Positions 51,941-61,470 of a stretch of DNA of 64,000 nucleotides are shown in pieces. The DNA is taken from assembly GCA_905147135.1 (NCBI GenBank), contig LR990060.1, forward strand, positions 7,456,001 to 7,520,000, in the 5' to 3' direction. The stretch comes from Blastobasis lacticolella. Lineage: Eukaryota; Arthropoda; Insecta; Lepidoptera; Blastobasidae. Positions within the stretch are counted from its first letter, which is position 1, and every line of letters starts with the position of its first letter. The notes under the pieces are model-generated. The model made no database searches and was not told the DNA's origin. It saw only the letters and a program-made list of their open reading frames with translations. The translations under genes and the position numbers were made by a program.

Positions 51941-52232
51941 TACAAAATTTATAACTTTGTACCTGTGTAAGTTTGTCTTCTAAACCGCTTCTAATACGAT
52001 AGTCTTAAATAGCACAGTACATAGCATTTAATAGGGGCGCCTCCTATCACGCATTTTGTTACCTTATCCAGTGGAAACTGTTGGTTCGTTGATTTGCCGC
52101 TAGCTAATGTGATTCATGTAATGTAGCGCAGAGCTAATGTAATTCCTTGCGTAAGACTTTTATGTTCAGTTAAATTTTAACGTTTTGACACTAATTTACG
52201 TAGGGAAAAAGTGTCGGGCCATACCACCCCCG
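51941..52232. other. No gene seen
   Basis: Unremarkable AT-rich DNA. Confidence 0.4.
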
Positions 52233-52385
52233 CCTGCACGGCCAGCACAAGTGTGCTCTCGCGCACGACAAGCGAGAAAAGGCGCGAAATAGATACTGCT
52301 CTCTCTTCCATCTTATCGAGAGAAGGAAACAGGCTCTCCTGCGGCGCGAGCTATGTTGCAGACACACTTGTGGTAGCCGTGCAGG
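52233..52385. repeat. Foldback element, 23-bp ends
   Basis: 52233..52255 (CCTGCACGGCCAGCACAAGT) and 52363..52385 are reverse complements with two mismatches. The 107-bp centre is GC-rich with GCGCACGACAAGCGAG. No ORF is supported. Possibly a small MITE. Confidence 0.6.
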
Positions 52386-52424
52386 CACGGGAAGGAGAAT
52401 GACATGCGTGCCAAATAACTCGCC

Positions 52425-52536
52425 AACAAAGATGCGGAAGACCGAGCGAAGTGGACAGAGAGCAGTAGGAAGGCGGACCCCGGGCCCTCACGCGCGAGAG
52501 CACAACCCAGATTTAACGCCAAGAGGATGATGATGC
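52425..52536 (+). mobile_element. Chimeric LINE/SINE-A tail
   Basis: GCGGAAGACCGAGCGAAGTG and AGTAGGAAGGCGGACCC follow the LINE ORF end (AEDRAKW..SRKADP). The sequence then switches at GCGGACCCCGGGCCCTCACG to the SINE-A tail with GAGCACAACC and GCCAAGAGGATGATGATG. Confidence 0.7.
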
Positions 52537-53284
52537 TTTTACCGATGTCAAAATAAATGCTCGTCAAGGAAAAATATCCGTAAAAGTACTAAACGGATTT
52601 TGATAAAATGTGGCAATAATATAGCTTAATTTATATGTGTAATTTATCGCTAAATTCAATGTAGTTTATTATTATTTTATTATTATTTTGTAGTAACAAT
52701 AAGCTCAGAAATTACTGCAAAAATTAGCAGTAAACGGGCGGTAAATTTCACCCTCGCGCTTTAACAGAAAAATATGTTTTATGACTACTAAACTAAAATT
52801 TACAAAAATTAACTGCCAGCGCAGTCGTTTCTTATAGAATTTATGATTTATGTGTGTATTATGAGCAAAAAGGGTTATTGCAAATTTGTTGAAACGGTGT
52901 TAACTATACATTCATTATGCAAAGTACTTTTGGTGGTGCTTTTACCAACACCAATGCGGATATGCTGTCAAAGCACATACTTGTCGACTGTCCTAACAGT
53001 TTAAACACTACAAAAGACAAAGATACAACAACATTTACAACAATAGACGGTAATAGCCTGAAGTCAATAATAAGAGACATGCTTTATCCCACCAGCGCAG
53101 CGGCACTGTACATTATTGTGGCAGCAGTATGACGATACTGCCTGAATAATAAAGACAATGAACCTTAATCGCTGTTTAAAACGTACCTGTTAAGCGTTTT
53201 CAACGTGAGTAATATAAACTAAAACGCATGCTAAATGATCGATATTATTTTATACAATTAACTTATCTATATTTCTCATAGTGT
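52537..53284. other. No gene accepted
   Basis: 52560..52640 has Helitron-like interior text (ACTAAACGGATTTTGATAAA). A 71-codon frame at 52917..53132 is unrecognised. Confidence 0.35.
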
Positions 53285-53510
53285 TTTTTTTTATGTCATA
53301 CGGTAGGCAAACATGCAAGCGGGCCACCTGGTTGAAAGTGGTCACCACTGCCTATAGACATTAGTAACACCGAGAGTATCGCCAATGCGTTGCCCACCTC
53401 TATAACACGTTGCTCTGGCAGCAAAAAGGCAAATGCCCTCCACTGCCAAAGCCACGGTTCCCCAAATTCCCACCCCATGGAGCACTGGAAACCTTACTCA
53501 CCGGCAGAAA
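53285..53510 (-). mobile_element. LINE 3' end, type C2
   Basis: TTATGTCATACGGTAGGCAA, GCGGGCCACCTGG, ACACCGAGAGTATCGCCAAT, CAGCAAAAAGGCAAATGCC and CCATGGAGCACTGGAAACC. Reverse counterpart of 32674..32897. Confidence 0.75.
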
Positions 53511-53828
53511 CACAATACTATTTAAAAGAATATTGTGTAGCTGCGGTATTCTGTAAGGTGGAGGTACTTCCCCAGTCGGTTTTTCTTATTGGCAATAAGC
53601 TTGCATTTAACCTCATCTCGCACGATAGGAACCGACGATTAGGTCGTAGATGTACCATGCTTGCCTGGAAGATACCATACTTTCTACTGCCATATTTTTA
53701 ATCATACATATATTCATATAATTGACATTAACAAAGCTCTATACAGGTTGTGGCGTAATCAGCTTATATTCTTGCACCTGGTGACAACCAGCGTATGACT
53801 ACAGATTAGATGATTCTATTCTTCTTTC
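53511..53828. other. No gene seen
   Basis: AT-rich, no recognised repeat. Confidence 0.4.
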
Positions 53829-53940
53829 TTCTTCATCATTTTACCGGTAAATCCCGGCTCAGAGGCTGGTGGTAACCTGCCAGCCAGGGTCCGCTCTTCT
53901 ACTATGAAAGCGCTTTTAGATTTACTGAAAGTCTGTCAGC
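53829..53940 (-). mobile_element. LINE tail fragment, type E
   Basis: CTTCATCATTTTACCGGTAA, ATCCCGGCTCAGAGGCTGG, and CAGGGTCCGCTCTTCTAC. Better preserved than 24450..24535. Confidence 0.55.
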
Positions 53941-54970
53941 ATGAGAACTGGTGAGTATGGTTTGAGCCCTGAGGACCGCGATAGAGCCCCGTAGCTGCCC
54001 ACGTGGTCATGTATTAAAACGCCAAAAGAATCATGTTCGAGATATTAATTGTTTTTAATGTTACTTTTTGATAACTCGTACTATTCGTGATGCAATTAGA
54101 TGCCATTGCATTAGTTGATGGAGTTTTTCGAATATTTTTTTGTTATTAGGGTTCCGTACGTCCGAAAACGGAACCATTGTAAGATCGCTCGTGTCTCTGT
54201 CTGTCCGGCTGTCATTTATTCCGTAAACGCCAATGTCAATTTTTTTTATTAATTTTTTATTTTTATCAGGCTTCTGGCCATTTTGAGCTTGTATGTGGTA
54301 AATTGACAATTATTTCGAAATCTTGTCCATCTACTGTAGATTTTAAATTGGTATTATAATAATAGTTTTCATTATAAACTAAAAAGTTATTACCATTTAA
54401 ATAGTGAAGTATAAAAATAACTAAATGTTAAGTATTAAACAACAAAACTAAAATAACTCAGTTCTAAATTGTAAACAAAATTTAATCTCAACCAAGATTC
54501 TTCTAAAATCCTTATCAAAAGCTTTCCTTGGCACATTTCCTAAGAGACCATTGATAGGTAGGCAATCATGAGACAGAGATAGCGCTGTACGTTCGCGTGA
54601 CAAGGACGGGTACAGTAACATCGGCACCGACCCGGAGTGGGCGTGTCTTAATAGATAACTTCCTGGCAACTGACAATTTGCATGCGGAAGGAAAAAGTCG
54701 CAGAGTGGATCGGATAATTAAGGATACTCTTGTTGTAATTTACTATTTCTTTAGGTACGTTTGTGGGCTAATCTGTAAGCCCGTGATTGATAAGATGTTA
54801 CGACTCGAGATAAAATGAAAACAAACATAATATTCATATTAATTTATTAGTAGATAGTAATAATCATAGATCGTCATTCAAAATATTTTCATGAATTGAA
54901 TTAATGTGAATGTTAAAATACAATGAATAAAAATTATAAAAAATTTAAATAATCTGAAATAATTGATTAC
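53941..54970. other. No gene seen; fragment of a common moth repeat
   Basis: TAGGGTTCCGTACGTCCGAA and CTCTGTCTGTCCGGCTGTC at 54147..54212 look like the end of a widespread GGTTCCGTAC-type element. AT-rich elsewhere. Confidence 0.4.
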
Positions 54971-55384
54971 AATGAGGAGTTTTCCAATAGGTATTTAAGG
55001 CTTTCCTATCCACTCACTAGATGGCGCCCCGACAATTTTGGTAATTCATAATCGCTTGAAATAGGTTCTTAGCAAACAGGATATAAACCCTGGGTACGTT
55101 GTATTGGATAATATTATATTTGTCAATAGTTTTCAACCATTTTAGAGGTTGTATTAATAATGGAACATAGTGCCAACTTCTATTAATATTTATTTTTACA
55201 CTTCGTTCAACCTTTCACATATTTATATTAATAAACACTTTATTTTCAAGTTTAGTATTACTTGGCTGCATGATATCACTGCCACCATCATACAGATTTA
55301 AAGAAGATTACCAAAATTGTAGGAGCGCCATCTATTGATGCTTTTTGAAACAAACTATCAATACCTACTGGAAAACTCCTCATT
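54971..55384. mobile_element. MITE with long terminal inverted repeats
   Basis: The outermost 23 bp (AATGAGGAGTTTTCCAATAG) match the reversed right end with one mismatch. An inner block AGATGGCGCCCCGACAATTT / AGATGGCGCTCCTACAATTT extends the pairing after a diverged gap. Total 414 bp, AT-rich centre, no ORF. Target duplication unclear. Confidence 0.75.
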
Positions 55385-55570
55385 ATCATGATTCGAAATT
55401 GTCAAATTAAAAGATATGAAGATAAGAAAGAAAGATAAGATAAGAAATTATAATACCTATCAAATATGTCAAATGTGAAATTCACCAATCATAAAAAAAT
55501 AACAAAACCTTTGAAATTTCCAATTTGATTTAAATCATTGTAAGAAATGTCGAATACAATGTTTAAAACC

Positions 55571-55652
55571 TATCTTGGCGTCGAAGGATCGAACTCGGTA
55601 CCTCTAGCTTATGAATCGGAGTTTATTAACCATTAAGCCACCGACACTCATA
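55571..55652 (-). mobile_element. Internally deleted SINE-A
   Basis: TATCTTGGCGT (the 3' end) is joined directly to GATCGAACTCGGTACCTC and AGCCACCGACACTCA (the tRNA-like head). About 260 bp of body is missing. Confidence 0.8.
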
Positions 55653-55710
55653 GATCGAGATCATATTCATAATTTCATTTTACTACCTGCGGGGTTCTGT
55701 ACGAAGGTTA

Positions 55711-55801
55711 GTACAGTCAGCTGCAGAGAGAACTGACCCCCCCCCCTCCACCTTTGTGGATGCTAGGAGGGGGGAGTCATTCACTCTGCAGCTGACTGTA
55801 C
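55711..55801. repeat. Hairpin element with perfect 18-bp ends
   Basis: GTACAGTCAGCTGCAGAG at 55711..55728 pairs perfectly with 55784..55801. Pairing continues through AACTGACCCCCCCC and its G-rich partner GGAGGGGGGAGTCATT. The terminal loop is small. A degraded copy is at 42796..42875, so it is a mobile or recurrent unit. Confidence 0.8.
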
Positions 55802-55854
55802 TTTGAAACTCAGGAATAATGTTAGCTACCTGTTAGCGAAATAATTTTCAAAAT

Positions 55855-56545
55855 CGATGACCATTGGCATAGGCGCGTTGTCGGTCTTCTACAGGTTGCA
55901 TTACGGAGAGTGTGCGAAGCAGCTGCACGACCTCATTCCGCGGCCTTTTTCCGCCATCGGGAGACGCGATCCGGGCGAGCGCTTCATCCTTACGTCATGG
56001 ACTTTCCAGCTATCCGCACGAGCCGCTTTGATTCGACCTGTATAATGCGTACAGCTAAGGAATAGAACACGTTGCCTGCGAGTGTGTTCCCTGCTCATCT
56101 ATGAAATAATTCATAATTATTTATTATTATTATGTATATTAATATGATGAAGATAAATTCTGACATTATTTATTACAAATATTATTTTTATATTGACATT
56201 AATATTGTGTGATTATGAATTATTGTTATGATAATTATTATCATTTTTTAATTTTATTGACAATCCATGTCATTATTATATTTAAATTTGTATGTAGAAA
56301 TTAGTATTTAAGATATACATTTAAGTGTTTTTACTGTTATGTTGTGACGTTCATAAGTGTTTCGTCGCAACCGAATCTGAATAAATGATTTTTGAATTGA
56401 ATTTGAATTGAACATCATTTTCTGGACGCCTTCAAAGCTACAGTGAATAGGCTATTCCTAAACAGGCATGCTCTATCTGCAGCCGCTTTGTCACTTACCA
56501 CCAGGTCAGATGGCAGCCAAATGCCTATCTAGTCTGATATAAAAA
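55855..56545 (+). mobile_element. LINE type D ORF C-terminus, split by an insertion
   Basis: 55858..56045 encodes VFYRLHYGECAKQLHDLIPR and later FQLSARAALIRPV. Then RTAKE, a stop, and NTLPASVFPAH follow. The segment 56101..56406 interrupts it. The ORF resumes as LDAFKATVNRLFLNRHALS and ends ACCACCAGGTCAGATGGCAG with a poly-A. It is the longest type D copy in the window and is inactive. Confidence 0.8.
56101..56406 (+). mobile_element. LINE 3' UTR inserted in a LINE
   Basis: AT-rich, ending GAATCTGAATAAATGATTTT then TTGAATTGAATTTGAATTGA, a simple-repeat tail typical of LINE 3' ends. Comparison with 15100..15120 shows where the host element was split (after CCCTG(c/a)TCAT). Confidence 0.65.
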
Positions 56546-56992
56546 AAAACTTGTCACATCCTACCGTTATATTAATTTCTATTGAAAAATACTTGAATTA
56601 TGTCAGCGATAAATATTACTGTGGAGCAAAACAGTTCTTAAAAATCGGAGCGTTTTACATTTCTCATCAAGCTTATTAATTAAAACACGGTCTCAGACTC
56701 TTGTAAGAACTCCTAATTATTATCCGTTGCCTTCATTTTTAGCGCAATACATCTTACTTGTCAATAAATAATTTATTTATGAAAATCGTTTGGCAGACGT
56801 CGAAATGAGCGACAAGCATGCAATAATTAATATATTGTCAGTTAATTAGTCCATTGAATTCAAAATGAATTGTAATTAGGTAGCTAAAACTGTTGTGGAC
56901 CAAAACTGGACCCCTGGGTGATGCCCTCAAAAGGAGGTGTTGCCATTGTCGTTCCAATGATCAGAATTGAGCTGTTGGGCCTCATCAGCACA
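56546..56992. other. No gene seen
   Basis: AT-rich, no recognised repeat. Confidence 0.4.
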
Positions 56993-57048
56993 TATGATAA
57001 AACAAAGTCGCTTCCCGCCGTCTGTCCCTTGGTATCTACGGATGTACG
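56993..57048 (+). mobile_element. Helitron-like element, left part (split)
   Basis: TGATAAAACAAAGTCGCTTC and CCGCCGTCTGTCCC. It is interrupted at GATGTACG and continues at 57407. Confidence 0.75.
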
Positions 57049-57051
57049 TTT

Positions 57052-57112
57052 TTTTAGGAGGCATCGGTGTCCCACTGCAGGGCAAAGGCTTCTCTCCCAT
57101 TTTTCCACGTAG
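57052..57112 (-). mobile_element. RTE-like LINE ORF end nested in the Helitron-like element
   Basis: The minus strand encodes TWKNGREAFALQWDTDAS then stop. Confidence 0.75.
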
Positions 57113-57160
57113 ACCTATTTGTTGTACGTAAGATAAGACTTTTCTTTTTTAATAATCATG

Positions 57161-57402
57161 GATGAATTCACACAGCGCCATCTAGCCCCAAACTAAGCAA
57201 AGCTTGTACTATGGGTGCTATATAACTGATATACCTACTACTTATACACTTTTTTTATATACATACTTAATATATATAGAATACCCAGACCCGTAACAGA
57301 TATTAAAATTCATCATTTCAATTTCTGCCCAGCCGGGAATCGAACCCGGGACCTCCTGCGTGGCAGACCAGCATGTTGACCACTGAACCACTCAGGGCGT
57401 CG
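57161..57402 (-). mobile_element. SINE-B nested in the same element
   Basis: ATGAATTCACACAGCGCCAT, CAGACCCGTAACAGATATTA, GCCGGGAATCGAACCCGGGA, and CCACTGAACCACTCAGGGCG. Full-length. Confidence 0.95.
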
Positions 57403-57406
57403 AAAC

Positions 57407-57528
57407 AGATCTTTTAAACTACGCGACGGATTTCATGCTCTATTCACCAATAGACAGAGTGATACATCAGAAAGGTTTAGGTGTATACTAATGTGTTACT
57501 ACCGTGCGAAGCCGTAGTGACCCACTAG
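57407..57528 (+). mobile_element. Helitron-like element, right part ending CTAG
   Basis: AGATCTTTTAAACTACGCGA, GATACATCAGAAAGGTTTAG and GTGCGAAGCCGTAGTGACCC, then ACTAG followed by T. Confidence 0.75.
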
Positions 57529-57840
57529 TGTCCGATAATTTGCGAATGTCTCAATTGAATCTTAATAGGAAGTTTGACACGTTATTAGTATTCTGCTACT
57601 AATTTAGGAGATTTCATTGACGTTCCTTTTGACTATTTACTAGTCATTGTAACTCTCTACTACTATACATATTAATTAATTAATTAATCTTAGGGTTAAG
57701 GCTTCATCACTGGAGTACTGTTTATTTGTTTGATATATAATGTGGTGCCCGTTAACCACAAAAACGTCGGAAACCTCCGACCAACTATACATTAACGCAA
57801 ATAATTGCTAGACAGCTAAGACTTTTAATTTTAACTACAG
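57529..57840. other. No gene seen
   Basis: AT-rich with a TTAATTAATTAATTAATC tract at about 57670. Confidence 0.45.
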
Positions 57841-58175
57841 AACGGTAATGTCCCGGTTTTGATCTCGCACTCAAAGGCCTTGACCATGGTCCAGGATTTA
57901 ATAGATAAGGTAATTACAGTGGAGCGACTGCCATTTGACCTTTGTGACCATGCTACCAGGAAAACCTGCCCAGATTGGATCTTGGTTACACATTCAGTCG
58001 CCAGAATGCGCCTGCATAATGCGTGACATAACCTGTTCCATCACGATGTTTTCTCTTACCATAAGAGCATCGGTAAGCATTCAACTAAGTCATTGGTAAA
58101 TGGCCGCAGTAAGATCCGAACCCGGTATCTCTCGCTTACAAGTCGAATACCATAACCACTCGGCCACCGACGCTC
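57841..58175 (-). mobile_element. SINE-A, full-length, diverged
   Basis: GGTAATGTCCCGGTTTTGAT, ACAGTGGAGCGACTGCCATT, AAGATCCGAACCCGGTATCT and CGGCCACCGACGCTCC. It contains a local duplication around GCGCCTGCATAATGCGTGAC. Confidence 0.9.
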
Positions 58176-58256
58176 CGATAATATATCTAGTTACACCAAA
58201 GTCAGTAAACACCCGTTACAAACAACACATTTCTAAGTAAAGCAGCTTTACTATTC

Positions 58257-58539
58257 GTTCTCACAGTGCTCGTCTGCTAAGTGAGCGCACTGCGTTCAAT
58301 ATGGTTCTATGATTGATCAAGTTCATTCATTTTCATGGACACAGTGCCGATCGCTTTCAAACATTGTCAGTTGGAACCTTGTGCGTTCGCGCGCACAGTG
58401 AAACCTCATAGTAACGTTTTTTAATACATTTAATTTCGTTAATTTTGAAGGACACAGTGCCGATGGCCTAAAGTATTGACAGTTGGAACTCTATGCCTTC
58501 ACGCGCACTGTGAGACCTCATAGTAAAGTTTTTGAATAC
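58257..58539 (+). repeat. Repeat H with internal tandem duplication
   Basis: GGACACAGTGCCGATCGCTT at 58337 recurs as GGACACAGTGCCGATGGCCT at 58450. Each is followed by TTGnCAGTTGGAAC, GCGCAC(A)GTGA and ACCTCATAGTAA. A single-unit relative is at 61905..62096. Confidence 0.75.
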
Positions 58540-58807
58540 CTAGTCAAACATAATCTCCACTAATGAGTGTTTTTAAATAGCTCAGCCATAACTCTTGTAC
58601 ACTTATCGTCATTAGTCACTTCTCATCAGGAGCGAAACGTTTTTTCGTCGAACAACCACGTGCTAGAGCAAGCAAAAAGCTACATTAAGAGCCCACCTTT
58701 ACAGTGGGCAAGTTAATTGATTATAAATTATACAGATAGTCGGGATAGCCCAAGGGATGATTGTGGGTGACGGATCATTTTTTGTGGTTAGGTTATCTCT
58801 GACTGGA
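58540..58807. other. No gene seen
   Basis: Unremarkable. Confidence 0.4.
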
Positions 58808-58985
58808 CTCTTGTTTTTTATATACCACAAAGGTGGCAAACAAGCTTACGGCCAACATGATGGCAATGCAGTCACCGCAGCCTATGGACGTTTGCAATAC
58901 CAGGGGCATCACCCATTCGTTGCCGACCCCGTTAAAACCTTTTCACCCTTTGATAGAAGAATTCCATGTTGTACTCTCCAGTAGA
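58808..58985 (-). mobile_element. LINE 3' end, type C
   Basis: TTTTTTATATACCACAAAGG, TGGCAAACAAGCTTACGGCC, GTTTGCAATACCAGGGGCAT and CGTTGCCGACCCCGTTAAAA. Confidence 0.75.
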
Positions 58986-59087
58986 GTAGGTCAGTAGAAT
59001 AGCGCATATATATGCCTTCTACTCTTTTTAACTATGGTAGGACTCTGTCAAGTCTAAGGAGTCTGTGTGAATGAGAAAAAAAATTAT

Positions 59088-59170
59088 GATCTTAGCGTTA
59101 ATGTCCCGGTTGTGCTCTCGCGCACTAGAGCCTGGGGTCCGCCTTGACCATGATCCAGGATTTGGCAGGG
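59088..59170 (-). mobile_element. SINE-A tail fragment
   Basis: GATCTTAGCGTTAATGTCCC, GGTTGTGCTCTCGCGCAC, and CCATGATCCAGGATTTGGCA. Only the 3' 80 bp. Confidence 0.85.
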
Positions 59171-59296
59171 CAGATTATTATGTCTGAATGAATACTAGCA
59201 CCTTTATCTGCCGCCAAGCTAAGTAACTAAATAAGACAGCTAGCGCAATTAAAGGCTATTCATTTTAGTCCTCATGGTGACAAAGCATCTTCATTT

Positions 59297-59686
59297 ACGA
59301 CCTGAGTGGTTCAGCTATTTACCATGCCTGCCACGCAGAGATAAGTACCTACTTATTAATATTATATGTGTGATGGCGAAGGCGAAATTATCGTTGAGAC
59401 AAACCTCAAAGAGGTTTTCCAATGTTTTGTATTGAAGATTTTAATGTTTTTGTGAATAAATAAATTTTGTGAATAAATAAATATAAATCTAAAAAAAAAT
59501 CTAAAGATCCCGGGTTCGATTCCCGGGCAGAAATTGAAACAATGAATTTTTGTTTCTGTTACGGGTCTGGTCTTCATATGTATAAAAATACGTACGTATT
59601 TAAGCAGTTTATCAGCTTTCTGACACCCATAACACAAGCGTTGCTTTTCTATTACATTTCGCCGATGGTGCTTTGTGAATTTGTCC
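59297..59686 (+). mobile_element. SINE-B split by an insertion
   Basis: Head at 59297..59340 (ACGACCTGAGTGGTTCAGC, TGCCACGCAGAG). It resumes at 59506 with ATCCCGGGTTCGATTCCCGG and runs to GTGCTTTGTGAATTTGTCC. The insertion falls between the anticodon-like arm and the B-box. Confidence 0.85.
59341..59505 (+). mobile_element. Insertion in SINE-B with a duplicated polyadenylation-like end
   Basis: 165 bp. It ends TTTTGTGAATAAATAAATTT then TTGTGAATAAATAAATATAA and a run of A. It has the form of a short retroposed transcript 3' end; its source is unknown. Confidence 0.55.
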
Positions 59687-59725
59687 TAGCGTATTTATTT
59701 ATTATTAAATTCGAAACTCGAAACG

Positions 59726-59989
59726 CAGATCGCTGATGTAGCCATTAAAGCTGGAAAACTGAAGTGGAACTGGGCAGGTCATGTTTGCCGCATGTCGGAG
59801 GAGTTATGGGCTAAAACCGTCACAGTTTGGACACCCAATTCTCGGAAACGACGTCGCGGCAGACCCAAAAAAAGGTAGACAGATGAGCTGCGGGCCTTCG
59901 AAAGTGACTGGCAGACATTGGCACTTGATCGTGAAGAGTGGAAGAATCGGGGGGAGGCCTTTGCCCAGCAGTGGGATGATTCGGGCTAA
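59726..59989 (+). mobile_element. RTE-like LINE ORF C-terminus, single nonsense change
   Basis: One frame of 88 codons: QIADVAIKAGKLKWNWAGHV, CRMSEELWAKTVTVW, RRRGRPKKR, stop (TAG where Trp is expected), TDELRAFESDWQ, then REEWKNRGEAFAQQWDDSG and the true stop. This is the C-terminal region after the reverse transcriptase of RTE-clade elements. It is the youngest-looking LINE coding fragment here. Confidence 0.85.
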
Positions 59990-60149
59990 TATAGATATAG
60001 AAATACGCTCAAATAATAGTAGTAGCACGCTTTTAAATACTACTTACTTCTCGGTTTTGAGGTTGGCACTGAGTAATATTTATATTTCTTTTATTTCTGC
60101 ATTTTTGCTACCTACATGAAACTAACCTAAGAGCATGAATCGTAGATGT

Positions 60150-60215
60150 TACAGGCGACAGTTACCACTTTCCATCAGGTCTGCTCGTTTGTCACTGAGT
60201 AGCATAAAAAAGCTC
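60150..60215 (+). mobile_element. LINE 3' end fragment, type C
   Basis: GCGACAGTTACCACTTTCCA, TCAGGTCTGCTCGTTTGTC and GTAGCATAAAAAAGC. Confidence 0.6.
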
Positions 60216-60384
60216 AAAAGGGCTAAACTGTAACTAACACAAATTGGAATTGTTCGTCAGGTCGTTTGTCAGCCACACCTGCGAACTTAGCTCGCGGGCT
60301 ATTTTAATTTGTCATCGATAGCTGGGGGCCTATTTTGGAGTCGTGATGGTAATGATCAATGTTTTGACTACCGCGCTTTGTTAT

Positions 60385-60460
60385 TTTTTTATATTATGCA
60401 GTATACAAACAGGCAAGCGGTGGTGGCAACACCAGGGGCGTCCTTAATGCGTTATCTCTA
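60385..60460 (-). mobile_element. LINE 3' end fragment, type C
   Basis: TTTTTTATATTATGCAGTAT, ACAAACAGGCAAGCGGTGG, and CAACACCAGGGGCGTCC. A ~40-bp internal deletion removes the CCACCTGATGG block. Confidence 0.6.
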
Positions 60461-60801
60461 ATAAGTGCATAATCTAATCAATCCCAAATATTTTTATTTA
60501 TTTGCTATACCATCGATACTAACATACTACACTTAAGACAATAGTAGTACATGTTCTATCTTTGAACAGCGTGAACTATCTTTACAGGTATACACAGCAT
60601 TAATAACATGCACGCTACTTATCGATAAGCCACTTAACATATCGCATCTTAGCAGCACACACCTATTCTGTACAAGAAAAGCCACTATGAACTACCATAT
60701 TTGTTATAAATTGATCCCCACTATGCTTACAGTGAAATATGTCTATAAAGGGTCCCTATAGGTAGGTAGACGTAGGTTCGAGCTACAGACTCAAGTCTAG
60801 T
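60461..60801. other. No gene seen
   Basis: AT-rich, no recognised repeat. Confidence 0.4.
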
Positions 60802-61024
60802 TGACGACCTGAGTGGTTCAATCGCCACGCAAGAGGTCCCGGGTTTGATTCCCGGCCGGGCAGAAACTGAAATGATGAATTTTAATTTCTGTTACGGATC
60901 TGGTCTGTTCTATGTAAAATAAGTATGTATTTAAAAAGTATTTAAGTAGTATATCAGTTATCTAGCACCCATAGTTACAAGCTTTGCTTAGTTTGGGGCT
61001 AGATGGCGCTGTGTGAATTTGTCC
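60802..61024 (+). mobile_element. SINE-B, nearly full-length
   Basis: TGACGACCTGAGTGGTTCAA, GGTCCCGGGTTTGATTCCC, GGCCGGGCAGAAACTG, AATTTCTGTTACGGATCTGG, GGGGCTAGATGGCGCTGTGT. A short deletion falls in the anticodon-like arm. Confidence 0.95.
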
Positions 61025-61400
61025 ACGAATCTTTATTTATTTATTGTTATTAGGCACGATGCTATAGCAATGCAGCAAAGAAGCACGTTGAATGAAAAAA
61101 ATTTGTCTCGTTCAGAATTAAATTTCTTTCGTAATATATTTCTAAGATTAAACAATAACAAACACAACACGTTATCAAATGGACAGTTTCCCTAATAGGT
61201 CTGCACTGCATTCAACGCCAAGCATTAAGACAGTATGTCCTGGTGAGCGCATGTTTCGGATTCCCTTTTTACAACCATCTGATTGGGACATTCCCATTGT
61301 GAAGGTTATCCGATGTTTCCAGCTGTACTTGATTCCAGTAACTGGTGGCCCATTGGCCTAATTTGGCTTTAATTAAGTTGACAACAGTGTGCTGTACTAT
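61025..61400. other. No gene seen
   Basis: A 60-codon frame at 61179..61361 has no recognisable motif. Confidence 0.35.
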
Positions 61401-61470
61401 CGGTGTGGTGTCCGGTAGAGTGTAGCATAGCCCTTCTATTCACATACGGGTGTCGTACAAGGCAACTGAT
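61401..61470 (+). repeat. Repeat F fragment
   Basis: CGGTGTGGTGTCCGGTAGAG and GGGTGTCGTACAAGGCAACT. Only the start of the unit is present. Confidence 0.7.

Noticed and set aside
52917..53132. 71-codon frame (MQSTFGGAF...)
   Set aside because: Could be an exon, but no splice sites, homologous copy or motif support it.
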